From: an uncultured Collinsella sp.
GTDB lineage: Bacteria > Actinomycetota > Coriobacteriia > Coriobacteriales > Coriobacteriaceae
DNA: 29,995 nt
Assembly: GCA_902494535.1 (NCBI GenBank)
Contig: CABUTO010000030.1
Location: forward strand, 1-29,995
Direction of reading: 5' to 3'
The notes under the pieces are model-generated. The model saw only the letters and a list, made by a program, of their open reading frames with translations. It was not told the origin of the DNA and searched no databases. Below, piece after piece: positions 25,265 to 29,995 of the stretch (position 1 is its first letter; every line of letters begins with the position of its first letter). A program made the position numbers and the translations under genes.

Positions 25265-26039
25265 CGGAGCCCTCACCGCCCATCATGGCAACGACCTCCA
25301 TAATGCGGTCGAAGAACTCTCGGCGGTCGGTGTCGCCGCGGCGCAGCTCGGTGAAGATCTTGCCGTCGCGGATAAACAGCACACGGCTCGTGTAGCTGGC
25401 GGCAAAGCTGTCGTGCGTGACCATGAGCACGGTGGCGCGTAGGCGGCGGTTAAGGGCCTCCAGGCTCTCGAGCAGCAGGCGAGCGCTCTTGGAATCGAGG
25501 GCGCCGGTGGGCTCGTCGGCCATGATCATGGTGGGGTCGGTGACGAGCGCGCGAGCCGCGGCAACGCGCTGCTGCTGACCGCCGGACATCTGGTAGGGAT
25601 ACTTGTCGAGCACCTGACTGATGGACAGACGCGCTGCCACATCCTGCACGCGGGTTGAGATCTCTGCCGAGTTTGTGCGGGCGATGGTGAGCGGCAGGGC
25701 GATGTTCTCGCGTGCCGTGAGCGTATCGAGCAGGTTGGAGTCCTGGAAGATAAAGCCGAGTTCCTCGCGGCGGAACTGCGAAAGCTTAGCCTGCTTCATG
25801 CGCGTCACGTCCTGCCCATTGATGCGGATCGTGCCACTTGTGGCGCTATCGATGGTCGAGACGCAGTTGAGCAACGTCGACTTGCCCGAGCCCGAAGCGC
25901 CCATGATGCCGACGAATTCGCCGCGGTTGACGGTAAAGCTGACGTCGTTGAGCGCGCGGGTCACGTTGCCCAGCGCTCCATATACCTTTTCGAGATGCGC
26001 GACCTCCAGTACCGGGGTCGCCATGTGCGTGGTTTGCAT
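25254..26039 (-). CDS. ABC transporter ATP-binding protein (BceA/LolD type)
   Basis: 261-residue ATPase: Walker A GASGSGKST, Q-loop FIFQDSNLLDTLTARENI, signature MSGGQQQRVAAARAL, Walker B MIMADEPTGALD and switch His in VLMVTHD. It belongs to the MacB/LolD/BceA group that drives mechanotransmission permeases with FtsX domains, consistent with the following gene, which it overlaps. ATG 26039 has AAGGA six nt upstream. First gene of the two-gene unit. Confidence 0.93.
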   Translation of the reverse strand: MQTTHMATPVLEVAHLEKVYGALGNVTRALNDVSFTVNRGEFVGIMGASGSGKSTLLNCVSTIDSATSGTIRINGQDVTRMKQAKLSQFRREELGFIFQDSNLLDTLTARENIALPLTIARTNSAEISTRVQDVAARLSISQVLDKYPYQMSGGQQQRVAAARALVTDPTMIMADEPTGALDSKSARLLLESLEALNRRLRATVLMVTHDSFAASYTSRVLFIRDGKIFTELRRGDTDRREFFDRIMEVVAMMGGEGSDAL

Positions 26040-26122
26040 ACCGAGTCCTTTCTTGCAATTAGTCTACGGCATCTATAGTCGCAAGAAGACGAGTCGGCTA
26101 CCATCGATATGGCTTACGCTTG

Positions 26123-26155
26123 CCTTACCGTTGTGTAAGGTACGGGTAGCTACCC
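26123..26155. promoter_or_regulatory. Two palindromes between the ABC and NUDIX-Vsr genes
   Basis: CCTTAC-N6-GTAAGG (26123-26140) and, 3 bp further, the perfect 12-bp palindrome GGGTAGCTACCC (26144-26155). The region separates divergent genes. The first resembles operators of MerR- or TetR-type regulators of export genes; the regulator is not encoded here. Confidence 0.45.
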
Positions 26156-26187
26156 TGCCACGTGTTGACGTTGAGAGAGGACTCCTG

Positions 26188-27177
26188 TTGAAGACTGTTC
26201 ATGTTGCCGCTGGGATCATTCGCAAGGAAGGATCTGACGAGCTGCTTGCCGTGCAGCGCGGCTACGGCGACATGCAGGGACTTTGGGAGTTCCCGGGCGG
26301 CAAGCTCATGCGCGGCGAGACACCCGAAGACGCCGTGCGCCGCGAGCTTATGGAAGAGTTGCAGGTAAAAGTCACCAACCTACGCGATTTCTACACCGTT
26401 GAGTACGACTACCCCGATTTCCATCTCTCGATGGAGTGTTACTACTGCTCGCTGGCTAAAGAATCCGATGAGCCTCAGAAGCACGACCGCCAGCTCGATA
26501 TCCGCTGGATTCCGCGCACCTCGCTTGCCACCGTTGAGTGGATGCCCGCCGACAAAGGGCTTATCGATGCTCTGATTGAGTTGAAGGAAGATCGGCTTGA
26601 GGCCAACGGCGCCGCCGATGACGCCGCGCCCAACACAGCCGACAAACCCGCCACCAAGCCCAAGCGCGCACCTAAGCGCCGCAGCAAGAAGCGTCCCAAG
26701 CCCAGTCTGCTCGACGGCATCGATACCTCGGACCTCTCCGCTGACGAGCGCGAACTGGTCCGCCGTCGCGCCGCCATCAAAAAGTCTATGAAGGGCAACA
26801 AGCGTGCCAACACCAAGCCCGAGTTGCTCGTTCGCCAGCGCCTGCGCGCCGCGGGCCTTACGGGTTATCGCTTGGAATGGAAGGTTCCCGGCAAGCCCGA
26901 CATCGCCTTTCCCGGGCGCAAGATCGCCATCTTCGTCAACGGTTGTTTTTGGCATCGCTGCCCCAAATGCAACCCTAGCCAGCCCAAGCGCAACGTTGAG
27001 TTTTGGGAGGCAAAGTTCCGTCGCAACGTCGAGCGCGACCGCGCTGCCGTGGCAGCACTCACTCAAATGGGCTGGACGCCTATAACCATCTGGGAATGCG
27101 AACTCAAAAAAGACCGCATCGACGCCACGATGGAAAAGGTCATCGAACAAGTACGCGCCGCCGCACCGCAGCGCTAG
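26188..27177 (+). CDS. NUDIX hydrolase - Vsr endonuclease fusion
   Basis: 329 residues in one frame. Residues 1-135 are a MutT/NudG-type NUDIX domain: AAGIIRK, GLWEFPGGKL and the box G-x5-E-x7-REL-x-EE at 38-60 (the last Gly is Gln). Residues 136-205 are an Ala/Pro/Lys-rich linker. Residues 206-329 are a very short patch repair endonuclease: NTKPELLVRQRL (Glu212), PGKPDIAF (Asp238), VNGCFWHRCPKC (His256, likely Zn Cys), NVERD and WECEL, matching Vsr catalytic and metal positions. MutT-type domains remove oxidised or non-canonical nucleotides; Vsr nicks beside T:G mismatches formed by cytosine deamination. The start is probably TTG 26188 (GAGAGGA 6 nt upstream), since the frame's longer upstream part overlaps the divergent ABC gene. 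No cytosine methylase gene is in the window. Confidence 0.9.
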   Translation: MKTVHVAAGIIRKEGSDELLAVQRGYGDMQGLWEFPGGKLMRGETPEDAVRRELMEELQVKVTNLRDFYTVEYDYPDFHLSMECYYCSLAKESDEPQKHDRQLDIRWIPRTSLATVEWMPADKGLIDALIELKEDRLEANGAADDAAPNTADKPATKPKRAPKRRSKKRPKPSLLDGIDTSDLSADERELVRRRAAIKKSMKGNKRANTKPELLVRQRLRAAGLTGYRLEWKVPGKPDIAFPGRKIAIFVNGCFWHRCPKCNPSQPKRNVEFWEAKFRRNVERDRAAVAALTQMGWTPITIWECELKKDRIDATMEKVIEQVRAAAPQR

Positions 27178-27725
27178 GAACGAGCCGTCCACACGCCCCA
27201 CACAGGCAAGCCACATCCGCGCCACAAACCTTAGAAAGCCCTTAAGCTCAAAACCTTTCAAGAGTGTTACTCAATAGCTTTGAACTGCGGTTTCATCGTA
27301 ACGCCAAACCAGGTTAAGCCTTTCTTTAGCGCTTCTTTGCAGCAGCCGCAGCATAATACTGCCAACGCACGGGACCTAGCAGCATACCCCGAGCGCAATC
27401 TTTTGGTGGACATCGAGGAGGCCGCATAAGCATGCATTCTTCCAATGACGCAGCACAGCAGCCATCCCTAAAACATGCAAACCTTTTCTCCTTCCCCCCG
27501 ACACAGAGAAACGGTCTCCTCGACTCCCCCACCACAAAAACCAAGCGCTCAGCCGATCAGAGCCTCAACTTACGAGCATCCTTCGAAAAGCTCCAAGCGT
27601 CCCTAAACAAGTCATTCCCCAACCAAGCCCGGGCATACTAACCCCTCATCAACAAAGAAGCCCTGACGCCCCACCCATTTCCGCCCCAACGCCACAAGGG
27701 CGACGACCTCGAGTAGGTCAACCTG
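27178..27725. other. Unassigned stretch with possible gene remnants
   Basis: About 550 bases. No intact gene recognised. A + frame without a start is open from about 27233 to a TAA at 27427 and ends ARDLAAYPERNLLVDIEEAA, which looks like a protein tail. It is followed by ATG 27432, a 69-codon frame of Ser/Pro/Gln-rich, low-confidence sequence, then more open sequence ending KGDDLE at 27715. On the minus strand a frame ending LLGPVRWQYYAAAAAKKR (27326) also looks tail-like. These may be decayed genes or chance. Confidence 0.3.
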
Positions 27726-27850
27726 GGAGGGACGAGGGCTTAGTTCCCCAATCTTTCCGCAGGGGGCAAAAAGCCTCGCCGCACGAAGTGCGTAGCGAGG
27801 CTTTTTGCATGCCCGAGGACGATTGGGGAACTAAGCCCTCGTCCCTCCCC
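27726..27850. ncRNA. Long nested hairpin element, copy B (3' of the aldolase gene)
   Basis: Outer arms of 29 nt (27726-27754 and 27822-27850) are perfectly complementary. Inside is a 14-bp hairpin GCAAAAAGCCTCGC / GCGAGGCTTTTTGC (27767-27780, 27796-27809) capped by CGCAC-GAA-GTGCG. Unpaired flanks CCGCAGG and ATGCCCGAGGACG are the same as in copy A (11389-11511). It lies 32 nt beyond the aldolase stop; the inner hairpin has A- and T-tracts and should terminate in both directions. Confidence 0.8.
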
Positions 27851-27882
27851 GGGATATGTAGCGAGTCGGAGTACCCTTGCTG

Positions 27883-28740
27883 TTACTCTGCTTTGCCCAC
27901 AGAGTTGAGGTTGGTCATGCGAATCTTAACCAGCTCGGTGATCTCGCGCATGCCCTCCTTGGCCGGCTTCTTGGGATCGAAGCAGGCAGGGTTCTCGGCC
28001 ATGTAGGCCATGAAGCCCTTGGTGTAGGCCTGACGCAGCTCGGTAGCGTAGTTAACCTTGCAGATGCCGTTCTTCACGGCCTCGGCGACCTGCTCATCGG
28101 GCACACCGGAGGTGCCGTGCAGAACCAGCGGCACGTCGACGGCGTCGCGGATAGCCTTGACCACGGACTGCTCGATGTGCGGATCGCTCGTGTACACGCC
28201 GTGGCTGGTACCAACGCCAATAGCCAGCGAGGTGCAGCCAGTGCGCTCGACGAACTCCTTGGCCTCGGCAGGATCGGTGTAGGGGCTCTCGCCCTCGACC
28301 GCGGGACCGTCGTCCTCCTTGCCGCCAACCTTACCGAGCTCAGCCTCGACGGGCACGCCCATGGCGCGGCCAGCGTCGGCGACGGACTTGGTCAGGGCGA
28401 TGTTGTCCTCGAAGGACTCGTGCGAACCGTCGATCATGACAGAGGTGTAGCCCGTGCGGAAAGCCTGCATGCAGCGGTCATAGCCATCGCCGTGATCGAG
28501 GTGCAGAGCGACGGGCACGGAAGCGCGCTCGGCGGCAGCCTTGACCATGCCGTAGAAGTAGTCCAGACCAGCGGTCTTGATGGTGCCCGGGGTGGTCTGC
28601 ATGATGACGGGGGACTTGGTCTCCTCGGCAGCGGCCAGAACGGCCATAACAAACTCGAGGTTCTCGACGTTGAACGCGCCGACGGCGTAGTGGCCGGCCT
28701 GAGCGTCCTTGAGCATCTTTTCGGTGGTAACAAGTGCCAT
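27883..28740 (-). CDS. fba: Class II fructose-bisphosphate (or tagatose-bisphosphate) aldolase
   Basis: 285-residue zinc-dependent aldolase. Zinc ligands: His in ALHLDHGD, His in GVGTSHGVY and His in LVLHGTSGV; catalytic Asp in HLDHG; substrate loop NYATELR. The length and the HLDHG motif put it in the shorter FbaA/GatY/KbaY group, so fructose- or tagatose-1,6-bisphosphate are both possible; as no other sugar genes surround it, glycolysis is the simplest role. The frame extends upstream to 28881, but ATG 28740 (MALVTTEKMLKDAQ) with AGGAG 9 nt upstream matches the family start. Divergent from a DeoR-type gene, which may regulate it. Confidence 0.93.
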   Translation of the reverse strand: MALVTTEKMLKDAQAGHYAVGAFNVENLEFVMAVLAAAEETKSPVIMQTTPGTIKTAGLDYFYGMVKAAAERASVPVALHLDHGDGYDRCMQAFRTGYTSVMIDGSHESFEDNIALTKSVADAGRAMGVPVEAELGKVGGKEDDGPAVEGESPYTDPAEAKEFVERTGCTSLAIGVGTSHGVYTSDPHIEQSVVKAIRDAVDVPLVLHGTSGVPDEQVAEAVKNGICKVNYATELRQAYTKGFMAYMAENPACFDPKKPAKEGMREITELVKIRMTNLNSVGKAE

Positions 28741-29074
28741 GAGCGTTTGCTCCTCTCCCTCGCCCGCATCTGGACATCGGGCGTACGTGTCCGCAAGGCG
28801 TTTTACCTTGCGTTTTACTGCGCTCATTGTATGAAATTCAGCGGCTTTGCATGTGCGAGATATTGAGCCCATGCAGGTCAATACAGTCGTTTTTGAAAAG
28901 TAAACGGAAGGAATTGGAGCCGAGTGGGCGTATTCGATATTGAATTTTGGGCGTTCAGCGTCTTTTTTTTATAGAAAAGATAAGTAATCGAAAGATGTTT
29001 TCTTACTCAAAAAGAAAATGAACGAAAATAGACTCAACACAATTCCTACAAATTTAGCCGAGAATGGAGCAAAC
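28741..29074. promoter_or_regulatory. Divergent control region, aldolase / DeoR
   Basis: About 330 bases. Rightward promoter for the DeoR gene: -35 TTGGGC (28947-28952), 17-nt spacer, -10 TATAGA (28970-28975). Leftward: an isolated -10 TACAAT on the minus strand (28826-28831) without a good -35. The DeoR leader is A-rich with repeated CGAAA-type motifs (around 28988, 29022) that could be operator repeats. Confidence 0.5.
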
Positions 29075-29878
29075 ATGGCCCACGCAACAACCCGAGCTTT
29101 CGCCGATGAGCGTCGTTCCGCCATCATGGAGATGCTCGAGCATAACGCCTCGGTGCAAGTGGCAGAAATCGCCCAGACCTTTGGCGTGTCCTCCGTTACC
29201 GCCCGCGCCGACCTGGACGCGCTCGCCGAGTCCGGCAAGTTGCGCCGCACGCATGGTGGCGCCGTGTCTCTCCAGAAGCGACTGACCGTATCCACCCAGG
29301 ATCGCCGCATCAACGTCAATGTCGCCGCCAAGCAAGCCATCGCGCAAAGCGCCATCGAGCTCGTCGGCAATGGTGACACCCTGCTCGTCGACTCCGGCAC
29401 CACGGCGCTCGAGTTCGTCCGGCTCCTCGATCAGCGCGACGGTATCACCGTCATCACGGCAGACATTACCATTGCCGATTACATCGACGAGAGCATGCCC
29501 TCAGTCGATGTCGTCATGCTGGGCGGGGCGCTGCGCAAAGGCCATCGCTATTTGTACGGACCGCTCACTATGCAGGCGCTCCAAATGGTCCATGCCGATC
29601 TGGCCGTCATGTGCCCCGGCGCCTTTTTCTCCAGCTGCGGCTTTACGACCGACTTTCCCCAGATGGCCGAGACCAAAACGGCTATGATCGGTGCCGCTCG
29701 TCAAAGCGTCGCCCTCATGGACGCCAGCAAGGTCAACGGACGCGGCATGTACCGTTTTGCCGAGCTGGCAGATGTCGACACCATCGTGATGGATAGCGAC
29801 CCCGATACTGCCGTCGCCACCTCAATCGCCGAGGCCACCGACGACGCCCACCCAAATCTCATCATCGCCGGCGCTTAA
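29075..29878 (+). CDS. DeoR family transcriptional regulator
   Basis: 267 residues. N-terminal HTH: ERRSAIMEMLEHNASVQVAE, then IAQTFGVSSVTARADLDAL and KLRRTHGGAV, the DeoR signature. The C-terminal sensor domain (DeoRC, ribose-isomerase-like) has LLVDSGTTALEFVR and MLGGALRKGHRYLYGP; such domains bind phosphorylated sugars. ATG 29075 with GGAG five nt upstream is preferred over the earlier ATG 29018. Divergent from the aldolase gene, which is its most likely target (inference). Confidence 0.93.
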   Translation: MAHATTRAFADERRSAIMEMLEHNASVQVAEIAQTFGVSSVTARADLDALAESGKLRRTHGGAVSLQKRLTVSTQDRRINVNVAAKQAIAQSAIELVGNGDTLLVDSGTTALEFVRLLDQRDGITVITADITIADYIDESMPSVDVVMLGGALRKGHRYLYGPLTMQALQMVHADLAVMCPGAFFSSCGFTTDFPQMAETKTAMIGAARQSVALMDASKVNGRGMYRFAELADVDTIVMDSDPDTAVATSIAEATDDAHPNLIIAGA

Positions 29879-29910
29879 ACAAAAACCACCACAAAGGTGC
29901 CTGTGAACTG

Positions 29911-29943
29911 CCTCCCATTTCTTGGACATCGGGAAATGGGAGG
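29911..29943 (+). terminator. Hairpin after the DeoR gene, possibly an IS end
   Basis: CCTCCCATTTC / GAAATGGGAGG, perfect 11-bp stem, 11-nt loop, followed by TTTTCC. It could terminate the DeoR transcript. It also directly precedes the partial ORF at 29950, so TGTGAACTGCCTCCC (from 29902) could be the left end of an insertion sequence. Confidence 0.65.
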
Positions 29944-29949
29944 TTTTCC

Positions 29950-29995
29950 ATGAGTATAGACCTCAGGGTGAAGCACGACCTGGAGTCCAGGAGGC
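29950..29995 (+). CDS. Partial ORF at right edge, possible IS transposase N-terminus
   Basis: ATG 29950 opens a frame MSIDLRVKHDLESRR that runs off the window. The charged start resembles the first residues of helix-turn-helix OrfA proteins of IS3-type elements. Only 15 residues are visible, so this is tentative. Confidence 0.3.
   Translation, partial: MSIDLRVKHDLESRR

Noticed and set aside
25621..26187. N-terminal extension of the NUDIX-Vsr frame back to 25621
   Set aside because: It lies antisense to the conserved ABC ATPase gene and precedes the NUDIX start; TTG 26188 with a ribosome-binding site is better.
27432..27641. 69-codon + strand frame MHSSNDAAQQPS...
   Set aside because: GAGGAGG lies 11 nt upstream, but the sequence is low-complexity and unfamiliar; not strong enough to call a gene.

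Overview
The window reads as a GC-rich bacterial chromosome segment with a strongly fermentative, sugar-using gene set. Codon use, the intergenic hairpin repeats, a sucrose phosphotransferase cluster, pyruvate formate-lyase and the absence of respiratory genes fit a gut member of the Coriobacteriia, most likely Collinsella or a close relative. That placement is inference; no rRNA or marker was compared. I see no rRNA, tRNA or CRISPR array.

Layout. 190-1602: a two-gene DUF3990 / XRE module resembling a toxin-antitoxin pair, controlled from a perfect 20-bp-arm palindrome that contains two copies of one operator. 1638-3007: mtnN-engB housekeeping pair. 3020-3481: a decayed gene fragment and two hairpin repeats. 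3482-5341: pyruvate formate-lyase activase and a DegV fatty-acid-binding protein. 5618-11274: sucrose regulon (GH32 hydrolase, sucrose-type PTS EIIBC, a divergent GH32-like enzyme, LacI repressor), with repeated LacI-type operators placed on the promoters. 11389-13927: pyruvate formate-lyase encoded as two proteins, a 683-residue catalytic chain lacking the radical glycine and an 83-residue glycyl-radical chain. 14394-16271: KdgT-type ketodeoxygluconate permease and a short-chain dehydrogenase. 16562-21230: MarR regulator and a heterodimeric ABC exporter in one overlapping transcription unit. 21812-22843: class I DAHP synthase. 23027-26039: BceAB-like ABC transporter. 26188-27177: a single protein joining a NUDIX hydrolase to a Vsr mismatch endonuclease. 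27883-29878: class II aldolase divergent from a DeoR regulator. The right edge enters what looks like an insertion sequence.

How it fits together. Sucrose enters as sucrose-6-phosphate and is split into glucose-6-phosphate and fructose. The aldolase feeds glycolysis, and pyruvate is cleaved to acetyl-CoA and formate by the split PFL after activation by PflA. KdgT plus the dehydrogenase suggest parallel use of uronate-derived sugars. Two ABC systems handle export or peptide sensing.

Most unusual points: (1) the two-gene PFL; (2) the NUDIX-Vsr fusion; (3) two long nested hairpins (11389-11511 and 27726-27850) that share an architecture and keep pairing through compensatory changes, each just 3' of a metabolic gene; (4) the TA-like module with its doubled operator; (5) several families of small palindromic intergenic elements.
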